Part shown: positions 25,766 to 37,063 of the stretch, in pieces
Layout: every line of letters starts with the position of its first letter
Position numbering within the stretch: position 1 is the first letter of the stretch
Assembly: GCA_028622995.1 (NCBI GenBank)
Contig: JAJQJQ010000058.1
Coordinates: 930,001 to 994,000, forward strand
Length of the DNA: 64,000 nucleotides
Origin: Panagrolaimus kolymaensis
Lineage: Eukaryota > Nematoda > Chromadorea > Rhabditida > Panagrolaimidae
Direction of reading: 5' to 3'
Notes under the pieces: generated by a model
The model's input: only the letters and a program-made list of their open reading frames with translations
The model's database searches: none
What the model was told of the DNA's origin: nothing
Translations under genes and position numbers: made by a program

Positions 25766-27283
25766 TTAAATTTTATCGACTTGACATTTTTTGCCACATT
25801 TTTGAATTACATTATTATGAGTTTCTTTATAAACTTTTAATGAATGGCCTTCAAGTTTGAGAGTTTTAACAAATTCTGCAAAATCATCCAAAGCTCTAAG
25901 GGCTTTTTCATCGTATTCTTTATAGAGGGCTTTAAATCTAAAAAAAACAAAACAAAAAATGTCAAATATTAAAAATATATTTTTTTCTTACTCATTTCTT
26001 TCCAAAACAGGTTTGGATGATTCCATTACATCAATAATTCGATGGAAATTATCATGGATTCGATTAAAAAAATAAATTAGCCAAGTACTGATATCCGCCT
26101 ATAAAATAATTAAATAATTAGATAAAAAAGGCCTTAATTTTTTAAACAAGTCTCTTTTAATCGGGAATTATTTAATGATCCCGAAAAAGAAAAATTTTTT
26201 GTATTGAAACTCAAAATTTAAATAATCCCTTAATTTTTTTCAATTTTTATTAAATGAAAATTTTGGTTTTTTCTTCTTGAAAAACTCAAGTTTTTTGAAG
26301 CTTTTTGATTACCGATGGGAAAATTTCACTCGACAAAAAATGCTTCTCATTTTGATAAAAATCCATCAAACAAAAAAATAAAACAGAAAATAAATAAACT
26401 TACGAAAGTTGTGGCAGATTCAATTGGAGGCAAATCAGTTTTTTGAACATTTCGTTCATCCATTTCCCAATCTACTAAAAAATATTTTTCATAAATAAAT
26501 ATTCATTTATCTACGATCAAAGAAAAAAGCTATAAAAAATAAGCAAACAAACTTACCAACTTCGATGACATTATTCAAAACTTCAATATATTTATCTAAA
26601 GTTGGATCATTTTTAGCTTCCAACAATTCTTTTATTTTTTTGATGAGTTCATTTTCTAAATTTCTAAAGCCCGTTGCATGGAGACAAATGTCACAACTAA
26701 AAAAAATGAGAATGTTTGGGTTTTAATTTTTTTAATGAAATACAAAAAAATGCTTACGCTTCTTTTCGAAGTGGAGGTCGAATAAAACCCTAAAACAAAA
26801 ATTATTTTGTTTGTTTCTTTGAAACTTTTGTTTAATTAAAAAAAAATTTACCCCTTCAAAATTTTGTTCTCTGACGTTTTCGTTGAATGTCGTGATAGCA
26901 GCGGGAAATGAATCCTCATTATCATTTGTATAATGTTCGATACTTCGAGCTCTGGATCGCGAACGAGTACGTTGAACGCGTTTTTGGGCTGGAGTTCTTT
27001 CCACACTCAATCGGGGAGCATTTTGGGGCTGAAAAACAAATAAAAAAAACTTGAATTAATGAAACTAGAAAAAATAAATAAAGATACCACATAATGCTTT
27101 ACTGCGCTGCGTTGTCGTGTGGATCGACGAGTGTTATTCTAAAAAAATTATTTTATTAATTTGAAGGTTAAAAAAATTAATGCGAGGTGGTTTTTTTGGC
27201 AATTTTAATGTGCTAAATAATTGAAATTCTGTAATTAAAAAGCTTACAATATCATATGGAATGTATTCATTTTGAAGGTTCAT
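25766..27283 (-). CDS. Uncharacterised 261-residue protein with basic N-terminus
   Basis: Eight small exons stay in phase: 27283-27248, 27138-27088, 27028-26852, 26789-26758, 26696-26557, 26474-26404, 26098-25992, 25937-25766. The first ~90 residues are disordered and very basic (RRSTRQRSAVKH, RTPAQKRVQRTRSRSRARS), suggesting nucleic-acid binding or nuclear location. The remainder is predicted helical and acidic/amphipathic (ELIKKIKELLEAK, KALRALDDFAEFVKTLKLEG), with a CDIC pair and a C-x3-C pair (QKCGKKCQ) near the end. I do not recognise the family. The smallest exon is 32 nt. Phase agreement over seven introns is the main evidence that the gene is real. Confidence 0.65.
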
Positions 27284-28430
27284 TTTACGAGTTGGAAAAT
27301 AAAAGATGATCAATGAGTGAGTAATAAAATAAATGAAGCAAATATGCAACAATAAAAATGAATGCTAAAAAATAAATGTATTATAAAAGTTAAGGAAAAA
27401 AGGTATAAATTCTCGAAGTTAATAAAAAAAAGCGAAATCTCGAATATATTGTCCTTGAAATTATTTTTTGTGGTAACAATTTCAAAAGTTAAATCAATTT
27501 ATGGAAGTATCTCTATAAAAATCCAAAAAAAAAATTTCTTTGATAAATTGCAAAAGAAATTTGCAAAATAAGCCGCTAGGAAGATGAAGACGACAAAAAT
27601 AATAACAAAAAAAGGTATGAATAAGCAAACTTCAAAAAATCGATAATAAAAATTTGTTTTTTTACAAAATAATCTTTAAAAAAAGAATTTCTAAAGTATT
27701 CAAACGAGAGAGAGAAAAATAACTACGCAAAAAATTTTTTGCGATGAAAGCATAGATAGAGAGATGCGTGGAAAAGTGGAACAAAACGCCATAAAAAAGC
27801 ATCTTTATTTTTCAAAATTTTTTTATAGATATACAAAAGGTGGCTACGCTTTTTGAAAAAAATTTCACGTCACACACAAAAAAGTGACAGCGTATTTCTC
27901 GAAATCCTGGTTGGCCTGATAAAATCTTTCGTAACCAATAGTTTCTTCTTATAATAATGTTGTCGGGCTGGTTGTTGTCTTAAAATGAACATTATTTACT
28001 TAATTTAAATTTCCAAAACTGAATCAAATAATAGAAAAGACAAGGTGTTTTTATATTGACAGATAAAGGCAGGACGTGCCAGCCTATGTGTTAGAATGAT
28101 GTTTCGATAAAGGTTGCTTTCACAACCATTAACAAACAACGGCGGGCGAAAGACACAAAGAAAAGGATCTAGACAAAGAAGGGAAAAACGATGAATAAAA
28201 TTTGGGGAGACAAATATTAACAAATATTACAAAATCAGTAAAATAAATAAAATATAAAAATGTAGGTACCGCAGATGCCTACAAATAATAAACAATTAGG
28301 AAAAAGCAAATTTAAAAAAAGAAGTAATCAATGAATTATTCGAAAAATGTATTTTGTAATAATTTTTGTGAATCACTATGTCTTTTTTATATTGAACACA
28401 ATTCTACAATTAAAAACTCATGTATGTATT
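27284..28430. other. Intergenic
   Basis: No exon supported on either strand. A less AT-rich patch at about 27950-28160 (GGCAGGACGTGCCAGCC) stands out in composition, but its open frames resemble nothing I know. Confidence 0.35.
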
Positions 28431-28439
28431 TTTTCCGTT

Positions 28440-28545
28440 GATTGCTTTAAATGTAGTGAAAGAATTTAATAAAAGTTTTCAAGCAATCAAGAGTTTGTTC
28501 CTTTTCCAATGTAAAAAATGGCTTTGATAAATTTCCTAAAATTTT
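28440..28545 (-). pseudogene. GIY-YIG nuclease core fragment
   Basis: On the minus strand the stretch reads FIKAIFYIGKGTNS, then TGA (28487-28489), then LLENFY and further stops. It is homologous to the core of the nuclease gene at 32-35 kb (FVQAIFYIGKGTNS, TGA, MREHFYE), both proteins and DNA (GGAACAAACTCTTGA). A TTTTAG acceptor lies just upstream. Only ~100 bp of similarity is visible; flanks have decayed. Confidence 0.65.
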
Positions 28546-29078
28546 AAAGTTCTTCTTCTTCATTGGAAATCATTGACGATAATATTTTAAATTTTTACCA
28601 TAAATTTTATGTATGCATTTGTAAAACAAGGTTAAAAATTTTTTTAATCTTTCTTTATTTTTTTAAGCTTATAGCTTTCATAATTAATTTAAAATAAAAA
28701 GAAAATTGAAAAAATCAATTTTAAAAAAATGTTACTTAAAATATTCAAAAACTCATATTTTAATCTTTTACAACCACAACGAAAGCTTGTCAAACAAAAA
28801 AAATATAGTCAGCGAAAGCAAAAATAGCAGCGGCGATCAAACAGGGATGTTATTTTCTTTGCCGAAAAAATAAAAATTCAAGAATGGATGTTTTTTTGTT
28901 TGTTTGTTGCAAACATAAGAAATTCACGTGGATGTTATTTTTGTTTTTTTGAATAGATGAATCATTCATCTTTCCATCGATAATTTTATTTTATTCGTTT
29001 TACAGTTTTTTTTGTTAATAAAAAAACTTTTGTTCAATGGTAAAAATCAACTTTAGCTGCTGAAGCCAAAGTAAGAGT

Positions 29079-29564
29079 TTGGAAAGAAATTATAAAGTGG
29101 CTTTAAGGCTATCATTTGATAAATGTAAGTGTTTTCATCTAAATTTTTTTGTGACCTCTTTTTTATTTCCTGACTCTTTACTCTTTTACAAAAGCGAAAA
29201 TGAGACTGTTCCTTTAAAATGCAAATATGTTATTGGATGTTTTTGTAAAGAAAATGAATATTGCAAAGGCATCAATAATCTTTGCGATCTCGTAAAAAAC
29301 GTTGAATTTTCTAAATTTGTCAGGATTTCAAAACATATTGGTGGACGATTTGATGTCAATTTATTTCAAAATTTACCCCCAATTCTATCAACTAAAAACC
29401 TTATTCTTACTTTCGATAATATTAATCTAGAAGATTTAAAAATGATTTCTGCAACAATTAAACCCAAAAACTTAATTTTTTTTGGTGACATCAAATCCAA
29501 ACCTGCTCATAATTTTATTAAATATGCATATAAAAGATTTATCAAAATATGCCAAAACCTTTAG
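29079..29564 (+). pseudogene. F-box-family-like ORF, probably degenerate
   Basis: An open frame of 161 residues with the texture of nematode F-box-associated proteins: alternating hydrophobic/β segments such as NLILTFDNINLEDLKMISAT and NLIFFGDIKSKPAH. The N-terminal F-box itself is not visible. Downstream (29617-29779) another stretch reads on without stops (KSIMNMVLQKDISSNV) after a TTATAG acceptor-like site, but the frame in between ends in TAG, so an intact gene cannot be built. Family assignment rests on likeness to the ORFs at 33166-34035 and 51191-51972. Confidence 0.35.
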
Positions 29565-30271
29565 GTTAATTGTTTGTTGAAAAATATTTATAAAACTTTT
29601 AAGTTTAATTTATAGGTTTGTTTGTAAAGTCAATAATGAATATGGTTTTACAAAAGGATATATCAAGCAATGTCTGTCAAATTCTTAAATCTCAAAAAAT
29701 TGTTACAGACATTTCCATCCTTTATAATTATACGGATTTTCCTTATAATACTGTGCTTAAAATTTCAAAGAAAATCTAAATTTTTGTTTATATATATTAT
29801 ACTTGGGAAGTATGATTGTTGTTTACCAAAAGTTTAATATTATTGTTTGTTAACTCTTTGTTATTCAAATCGGAGACATTTTTTTCCCTAGCTTTATTAA
29901 CACTTTATTACTGTTTTTCTTTCGCATAAAAAAAAAGAAACCCAAAAAGTTTTGCAATAAATTAGTTATAAAACTTTCAAAGTAAAATTCCATCTCAAAA
30001 ATGTTTTTTGAATACAAAAAATGTGATATTACTTTCCGGTTTTTGCGTTTCTTTCATTTTTTCGTTTTATTGGCGAAAAAATTTTTCATGGATAAAAGTA
30101 GGATTTTTACATAGAAATTTGCATAAAACTTTATCCATTTATTGTTTGGAAGCGTTTGTCAAACAAAATTTCCTTCACTTCATTTTCAAAGCAACTTAGA
30201 AAGTGATCATCGTCAATCAAAACTTCAATCATTTTATTTCAATTTTTTTTCAAAGTCAAGAAAATACATAA

Positions 30272-30973
30272 ATGGCAAAAGAAGCAGCAACTCCTCTTCT
30301 CGGTGAACGACAACAACCATTATCAAATAAAGAATGCATAAGCGAAAATTGCAAAATTGTGAGTTTTTTATCTGTTTGATTAACTTTTTTTACGTTTTTT
30401 TTACTTTTTTAGATTACTTATCTACTAATTGTACCATTCATCGTTTTGGTATTTGACGCTATTACAATTTACAACTTCTCATCGATCTCAAATACTATGT
30501 TACAAAACTTTGCTCTCTTTCACATGGTAAAAGCTCTCATTCTCATCATTCTTTGTGGATCATTCGTTTACGCTGTTTATCATCCTGAAAAACGTGACAT
30601 CTTCTGGATTGGTGCAATCATCTCTGGGCTTCTCTTCATTTTTGGTTTAGCTTACATTATATTCATTTTGTGTCAATGTGATTCCATGGGTAGTTGTTCC
30701 GAATGTTATAAGGATGGACCACAAGAATGCTATAGTGAAAAATGTATGTTTTTATGTTAAGAATTGCTACAAAAGATTTTGCTACACATATACCATCACT
30801 AAGACTACTTATTTTTGGAGCTATTCATTTACTAATGTTTACTTTTAGATCCTGATTATAATCCATCAATCTCAAAACAATGCTATAGTTCTCTTATGTT
30901 TCCTATCTTCGGTTTAATTGCTTCGTTCTTTGTTCCATTTGCTGCTATTGTTGGTTACAACCTTCCACTTTAA
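30272..30973 (+). CDS. Four-transmembrane protein, uncharacterised
   Basis: Three exons (30272-30358, 30413-30743, 30849-30973) give 180 residues in phase. After a polar N-terminus (MAKEAATPLLGERQQPLS) come four hydrophobic helices: YLLIVPFIVLVFDAITI, ALILIILCGSFVYAVY, IGAIISGLLFIFGLAYIIF and FGLIASFFVPFAAIVGYNL. Between TM3 and TM4 is a Cys-rich loop (CQCDSMGSCSECYKDGPQEC) that should be disulphide-linked in the lumen or outside. This resembles small tetraspan or lysosomal-type (LAPTM/MARVEL) proteins, without a firm match. Codons are richer in C (CTC, ATC, TTC) than in neighbouring genes, suggesting high expression. Polyadenylation word AATAAA follows near 31062. Confidence 0.75.
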
Positions 30974-31766
30974 TATTCTCTATGGATTGAATCATCTACC
31001 GCTTTATTTAACGTCATATTTTGTTGATATGTATTTGTATTTATATTCTTGTAACAAAAAAAAATAAATCATCACCGTTTTCAACAATTTTTATTATTTT
31101 CATTCATTCAAAATAATGCTTTCATTTTTTGCCAACTTTACTTCTCTCTTTTTTTCGTTTGCTTGAAAAAGTCTTACCTCCTTTTTCTTCTTCAAGTTGC
31201 TCATTTTTACGTTTCACAAAATTTTTTGGCAACTTGTATAATATTCATTCATCGTTGAAAATATCATAGTCATTCAAAGTTTTGTTCATACTTTCAAGGG
31301 TAATTTATGAATCGATAGAAAAATTTCTAAAATGGATTATTTAAAAGCAAAGAACGAAGCACAAAAAAACGTTGCATAGAAAAACCAAATTTTTATGGGT
31401 GTTTGGCGCGGAAGTTATTAATTCATCTCATCGACATGGCAATAAATAAATTATTTTTTTCCCAGAAAATACCAATTCAATGGAGCTAAGAAATGGGAGG
31501 TCAATCATACAGGTACGTACGAAAAAAGGGTGGTTAAATAAAATTTTGTCTTATCTCACATATTTTTGTTGAAAAAATATGTATTCTTATCAAGAAAAGG
31601 GAAAAAAGGCTTAATTTGTTTTACCAATAATTATCACGAAACTCTTGCTTCAGTTTGAAGAAAGGTTAAATGACTTAATTTAATCAACAATTGATTTTTC
31701 TTCTCACTTATCACCCAATAAATAAAACGAAGGCCCTTTTCCTTTTAAAAGAAAGTTCTCATTAAA
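30974..31766. other. Intergenic
   Basis: No exon supported. Contains the 3' flank of the tetraspan gene. Confidence 0.4.
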
Positions 31767-31990
31767 TTAAAAACTTTTTGTTGATAAACCATATTTTTCA
31801 AAATATTCTTTCATTTCGCCATGAAGCAACCGATCAGCATCTTCAAAACTATGGAGGGCTTTAAGAACGGCAGAATCAAAGCATGCAACTTTGCAAAATT
31901 GATTTGTGGCTTCCAAAGTGGATAAGAAAAATAATGCAACGCCAGCAAGAATAAAAGGCGAACACCAAAAAAAGAAGATAGAATGGGATA
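31767..31990 (-). other. Possible terminal exon of a small membrane protein
   Basis: On the minus strand a frame of about 70 codons ends in TAA at 31767. It has one hydrophobic segment (ILAGVALFFLSTLEATNQF) followed by a soluble helical tail (VLKALHSFEDADRLLHGE, MKEYFEKYGLSTKSF). Composition is unlike intergenic DNA, but I found no start codon or convincing upstream exon, so it is only a candidate. Confidence 0.3.
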
Positions 31991-32612
31991 ATCAAATTGC
32001 TGCTGAAAATGCACAAACACACACAATAAAAGAAAATTTCTATTTCATGATGCATGCAAAAATTAATGACGATGTTAGCTTCTTATGCCTTGATTTCACG
32101 TGTAAATTTTAAATTAAAAAGAAGCAAAAATATTTATGGCTTTTTGTCGGGAAAATCCTTACAATAAAAGACAATTGTGGCTCCAAAATTAGCAAAGATA
32201 GTAAAAAATTTTCCAAAAATTTCAATTTATTCCATTTCCAATACGAAAAAAAGTTTTGTTTAAATAAAATGATTTTATCTGCTTTCTGGCAAATCATAAA
32301 GTTGAACAGGAAGTGCTCGACGAACTAAATATGCTTTCCAAGCCGACCAGATGTTATAAGTTCCAAGTTCCATATGTTCTTCAAATTGCCATTTTAATTC
32401 ATCATTTTTCATATTTCCTGGCATGAGGTTGGCTAATTGAACTGCTGGCATTTGTTGAGCCATTTGTGGTTCCATAGCTTGAATCATAGAAGCTTCATGA
32501 ATTTCAGCTTCTTCACTGCAAGTATGTTGAAAAACCTGAAGAAGAGTAACACCTTCACCAGAGTTCCAGAGTTCCTTGATCCTTCTTGTTTTGTTGGTCT
32601 AAATCGAACAAA

Positions 32613-34663
32613 ATAGACCTTCGTTCAATAAAAAACAGACATAGTGACTCAGATAAATGCATTTTTAAAAATAATTAACTTTTTTTGGAACTTAGAGATT
32701 GTCCGGTGTTCAAGTAATGTTACAATATGTCCCTTTTTTTGACTTTCAAAAGTAATTGTATTAAACTGGCTGTATATGAGAAGAATCAAAATTTACTTTT
32801 ATGAAAAAATGTAAAATGTTAGCGTCCTTTACATGGCTTTTTTTGGAAGGTTATTTAAATTATATATATAACATCTACAGAGCGCCTGGTTAATTGCTTT
32901 TTTTAAAGATTCATTCTAACATTGCCAATAAGATTCTCAAAAATTTTAGATATTTCATTGACGCCCAACTTGCCTAACTATATAAAGAGTACATTTATTT
33001 TTAAACAAAATTTTTATTCAACGTGATAATATCAATAAATGACATATGTATATGTAGTAAAATAAATAAAAAAGAATTACAAAACTAATGGGTAATAAAA
33101 AAGCAAAGTGATAAACAAAATTGGTATTTTGAAAAAACGTGGATACAAAGAAAAAAGGTGAATATTTATTTCCCTTTTCCTTCTTTAGCTTCTCGCTCTG
33201 CACGCTGTCTGCCCATTCTTTCTATCGTTATTGACCGTGGCACGTTTTTATGATAAATTTCCATTACGTATTTTCCATTCCAAGTTTTGAGAAGCTTTTC
33301 AGCAGAAGCTTTAAAAGTTTCAAAATTGTTTAGTGAATTTACGCCATCGATAATAATTTGGGAAGTAAACGATGAAGCTGCATTATTTTTAATGAAATTC
33401 AATAAAAGCATGGGATCAAAATAATGTGATGTAAAGTTTAATCGGACGAAAAATTTTTCAAACTTGTTCAATAACATTATTATGCCAATATTTTGAAGCA
33501 TTTCATGAGTTAATGGAACTTTAAAATTGTTGAAATAAAAATATTCCATATTTGGGAGTTTTTGTAGGATAAAATCCATGGAAACATTCGAGCCATCTGC
33601 ATTTTTAATATATGAATTAAGGAGATAAAATAATTTAATAGTATTTTCCTTTGTAATTATTTCAAAATCATTCAAAGTAATTGTTGAAAATTTGAAATAA
33701 AATTCTTTGATAGTGCAACGATAAATTTGATGAGTTGGAATAGAATCAGCTTGGAACAGCGTTAATTTTTCAGTAAACCACCAAGAAACATCTTTTCGAG
33801 TTGAGCCACAATGAATAAAATACCTTGGATCATATTGATGGTAGTAATCGGTCGTGAAAAATATTTTTTGTTTCATATAAAAATATTTGCAAGTTTTGTA
33901 AAGTTTAATAAAGGCAAGGTACGTTGATGATCGGCTCTTTATAATATAATTTATACATTCAGGAGGCAATGAAAATCTTTGATGTTGAGCAGAAATAATA
34001 ACCATACGATACATGATGATATGAAATAATTGCAAGAAAGACTGATGGAAAAGAAAGCAATGATCAAAAATTTTCTTTAGTACTTAGTTCAAAAATTGTT
34101 GTTGTTTTGGCTATAAGAACAGTAAATGAGGTCGATGCCATCTTTTGGGGGCATAAAGGTCATGAGTTACATTGTTTGTATCAAATCGTAATCGAATATG
34201 CATTCCCAAGGTTGTTTAAACGGTAAACAATCACTTTCTGCTTCAAGCGCCATTCACATCTCGACGAAGATGAGAAACAAATCCATATAGTTATGCAAGT
34301 TGAGCGTCATTGAAGTATCTAAAATTTTTGAGAATCTTATTGGCAATGTTAGAATGAATCTTAAAAGAAAAGCAATTAACCAGGCGCTCTGTAGATGTTA
34401 TATATATAATTTAAATAACCTTCCAAAAAAAGCCATGTAAAGGACGCTAACATTTTACATTTTTTCATAAAAGTAAATTTTGATTCTTCTCATATACAGC
34501 CAGTTTAATACAATTACTTTTGAAAGTCAAAAAAAGGGACATATTGTAACATTACTTGAACACCGGACAATCTCTAAGTTCCAAAAAAAGTTAATTATTT
34601 TTAAAAATGCATTTATCTGAGTCACTATGTCTGTTTTTTATTCAACGATGGTCTAAAAAAACT
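32613..34663. mobile_element. 2 kb unit with ~370-bp terminal inverted repeats carrying an F-box-like gene
   Basis: Left arm about 32613-32982 and right arm about 34285-34663 are reverse complements with few mismatches (for example AATAAAAAACAGACATAGTG against CACTATGTCTGTTTTTTATT). They enclose ~1.3 kb with the F-box-like ORF. The unit fills nearly all of intron 2 of the nuclease gene. The word TTTAGACC is found at both outer edges, but part of it belongs to the old intron end, so a target-site duplication is not proved. No transposase is present: non-autonomous element or inverted duplication. Confidence 0.65.
33166..34035 (-). CDS. F-box-like protein nested in an intron
   Basis: Intronless, 289 residues. 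Residues about 20-57 (FSLPPECINYIIKSRS, then KLYKTCKYFYMKQKIFF) follow the F-box plan: a Leu-Pro-Pro/Glu start, an isoleucine-rich helix and a closing K-x-C/F helix. The rest is an α/β region typical of nematode F-box proteins (NMEYFYFNNFKVPLTHEML; FVRLNFTS), which is expected to choose substrates for SCF ubiquitin ligases. The C-terminus is a highly charged tail (RQRAEREAKEGKGK). It lies between the inverted-repeat arms and on the same strand as the nuclease gene that surrounds it. A paralogue is at 51191-51972 (shared IIKSR../YITQNV.., CKYF, KKxFFTD). No intron needed. Confidence 0.6.
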   Translation of the reverse strand: MQLFHIIMYRMVIISAQHQRFSLPPECINYIIKSRSSTYLAFIKLYKTCKYFYMKQKIFFTTDYYHQYDPRYFIHCGSTRKDVSWWFTEKLTLFQADSIPTHQIYRCTIKEFYFKFSTITLNDFEIITKENTIKLFYLLNSYIKNADGSNVSMDFILQKLPNMEYFYFNNFKVPLTHEMLQNIGIIMLLNKFEKFFVRLNFTSHYFDPMLLLNFIKNNAASSFTSQIIIDGVNSLNNFETFKASAEKLLKTWNGKYVMEIYHKNVPRSITIERMGRQRAEREAKEGKGK

Positions 34664-35411
34664 TACGTAAACATCATTATCGTTGTCAATTTCTTCATTG
34701 ATGTGAATAAATGTTTCATAAAAGTGTTCACGCATTCAAGAGTTTGTTCCTTTACCAATGTAAAAGATGGCTTGAACAAAACACCAAAATGAGCAATGTT
34801 CACCTTCAGCTTGAAGAACTTTGGTGTCGAGCAATAAGTAAACATAGCAAATTTGTTTGATTGTAAATCGATCATGATTCCACATCTTGACGTTTTCTAA
34901 TTGTTTTGTTGGTGCTTTTGGGACAAAATTTTCATAACGTCGGATGAATTTTAAAAGTTGTTTCAATTTGTTACAATAGGCTAAAAAAAGAATTATAGAA
35001 ATTATCCTATTGTTGAGTCGGGTAAAATATAATGCATAGTTCTTAGTTGTGTGCAGTTCCTCGGCTTCAAACCGTAATAAAACGCTAAAAATGGGTGAGG
35101 ATAGTGGGTTGTTTGTTAGAATTTGCTAAGTTTTTAATATAAAATGTCATACCTTTTCCATCAATATCATCGTCTAAAGCAACAACAGCAAGAGGACAAT
35201 TGATATGTAAAGCAGGATTAAGTTCCAATATATCATTAATAGCATCACGATATCCTTGTTGGTAGCCTTCAAGACGACCATCTTCAAAAATTTGTTGTTG
35301 AGGAGTTGACATTTCTTTTGCAGCTTTATTGACACAGAAAATCGAGCAAATGATATTCATTTTTTTCTCGACTGTTAATTTTTTAATTAAATGCCTTTCA
35401 TAAATTTGCAT

Positions 35412-36148
35412 AATTTTTTTTACTCTATGTCAAAACTATTGGGCAACAAAATGTTATATAAATCAACCTATAACCTTTAACGTGGAAAGTCTTACTTTTA
35501 GAATTACAAAAATTCCATGGGTTGAAAGGTGGTACAATCATCACCAACTTTTTATTCATCATTTTCAACCAGCTGCCAAAATTTAGAATGCAGTAAAATT
35601 TCTTTCAAAACTGAAAAAAAGAAAATTTTAAAAACACTAAAAAGTTTAATCATTTATTATGACCAAATATCTATGATGATCAAGAAAGTTTAAAAATTTT
35701 GCAAAATAATATTCACCTGTCAGAAAATGGCTCATTTCGATTCCATCGGAATTAATTTGAAAATTTTTGATTTTGCACAATTTATTTTCTTATGGTTTTG
35801 TTATTTTTAATTTTCTTACTCATTGCGTTCATAATAAATATATGTATATCAATCATTTTCCCGATTGTATAAATAAAACTCAAATGGAAGAAAGTTTTTT
35901 TGTTTGCGTCATTTTGCAGCGTAATTTTTTTAATCGTAGAAATTAAAACAATTTTTTGAAAAAAAATCAAACATAAACATTTTTTTTATTGTTCAAAATG
36001 TTCCGACTTCATAAAATAAAAGTATCAAATTCAAAACTAGACAATTTTCCAAAAATGGAGTTCATTATTTAAAATAAGAAATAATGTGTTTAAAAAAAGG
36101 CAATTGTATTATTTATTTCATTGTCGAATTAAATTATTTCGATTCACC
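35412..36148. other. Divergent promoter region
   Basis: Between the nuclease gene (-) and the Ly6/galectin-like gene (+). At about 35500-35680 weak traces of the Ly6/galectin-like family are seen on the plus strand (TCAACCAGCTGCCAAAATTT, ATTTATTATGACCAAAT near the positions of CFSTCQKSEC and NLLWPN in the gene that follows), suggesting a decayed tandem copy. Confidence 0.35.
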
Positions 36149-37063
36149 ATGTTTCTTTTCGGAACAATATTTTTTATTTTTATTTTTCCTTTAATTTTAT
36201 GTCAAAAAAATGAAACAAATTTTCAATGTTTTCATGGCGAAAGCTCCAATAATGAAACATTGACTTTGATGGATTGCCCTTCACGAATTTGCATAATGTT
36301 TATTACTCCATGTCAAAATAATTGGGCTACCACTTGTTATGTAAGTTTTGAACTAATTTTTTATTCACAGTTATACTGATTGATTTTTCAGGATGATTCA
36401 AATCCAATGGCAATTTTTCAAGCATTCAAAAAAGTCGCAGAAATTTCATCACCTTTTCTTTCCTGTTTTTCAACCTGCCAAAAATCTGAATGCAATAAAA
36501 ATCCTTTAACAGCCGCCGACGACAAGAATCAAATTTTGCGAGAACCTAAATCTTTTAATAATTTATTATGGCCAAATTTTGGAGAAGAAAAACGTTCAAA
36601 TGTTTTACAAAATGTGCTAAAATTTTCACATTTTTATTCATTTCCATTGGAATTTTATGGCATAACTTTTAATTCGAGCAAAGAAGTTTGGATTGAATTT
36701 GATAGCACTTTTAGAGATAACAAAAAATTAAAATTAATTATAAATTTATTCAATTCATCTGTGAACGCAATTTTAAGTGATTCTAAAGAAGAAATTTATG
36801 GAACGTTAAATTTAAAATAGAAATTAATTCCTGGTCAAATTATAAGCTTTGTTTTAAAAAGTGAATCTCGTTATTCCAGTATGCTATATACAAATAGATT
36901 ATATATAAATGGTGAAAAAATAAGTTATTATTTTCCTGGTCTTCGTTCAACAACTCAAATAAAATATGGCGGAGATTGGTCAAGAATTAATTCAAGTTCA
37001 AGTTATTATTTTAACACGAGTTTTTCTTCTAACACATTCACCTATCTTTTTTATTATTTTTAA
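36149..37063 (+). pseudogene. Ly6-like plus galectin-like secreted protein, with TAG
   Basis: Exons 36149-36340 and 36392-37063 join in phase. A signal peptide (MFLFGTIFFIFIFPLILCQ) precedes a Cys-rich module whose Cys pattern (FQCFHGES, CPSRICIMF, CQNNWATTCY, CFSTCQKSECN) ends in the C-N typical of Ly6/three-finger domains. Next comes PKSFNNLLWPNFGEEKRSN and a β-rich segment like a galectin fold (VWIEFDST, LIPGQIISFVL, YINGEKISYYF, QIKYGGDW). The frame meets TAG at 36818-36820 between GTLNLK and KLIPGQ; the paralogue at 48492-50199 reads through here. After the galectin-like part the sequence leaves the paralogue and ends in a short hydrophobic tail. Either truncated at TAG or a pseudogene. 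Confidence 0.6.

Larger units (their letters stand above)
32275..35411 (-). pseudogene. LEM-3/ANKLE1-type GIY-YIG nuclease with in-frame TGA
   Basis: Three minus-strand exons, 35411-35153, 34980-34667 and 32598-32275, join in phase to 299 codons. Family signature of ANKLE1/LEM-3 nucleases, which cut DNA bridges and branched DNA: CYVYLLLD (the GIY strand), AIFYIGKG (the YIG strand), FQHTCSEEAEIHEASMI with the Glu-bearing helix, and NLMPG where relatives have LTNQKxG. Ankyrin and LEM domains are absent; the first ~90 residues are unlike them. After GKGTNS the codon is TGA (34736-34738), followed by MREHFYE. By alignment with the family (GKGxxSRPxxH) this is the conserved catalytic Arg, and CGA to TGA is a single transition. 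All other codons are open. Intron 2 (34666-32599) contains a 2 kb inverted-repeat unit with a gene inside. Probably a young pseudogene; read-through cannot be excluded. Confidence 0.75.

Noticed and set aside
27950..28260. Possible RNA gene or coding exon in a less AT-rich patch
   Set aside because: No tRNA, snRNA or spliced-leader signature and no recognisable protein in any frame.
34736..34738. Selenocysteine at the nuclease TGA
   Set aside because: No hairpin element was recognised downstream and the family position is Arg, not Cys; a CGA to TGA change is simpler.
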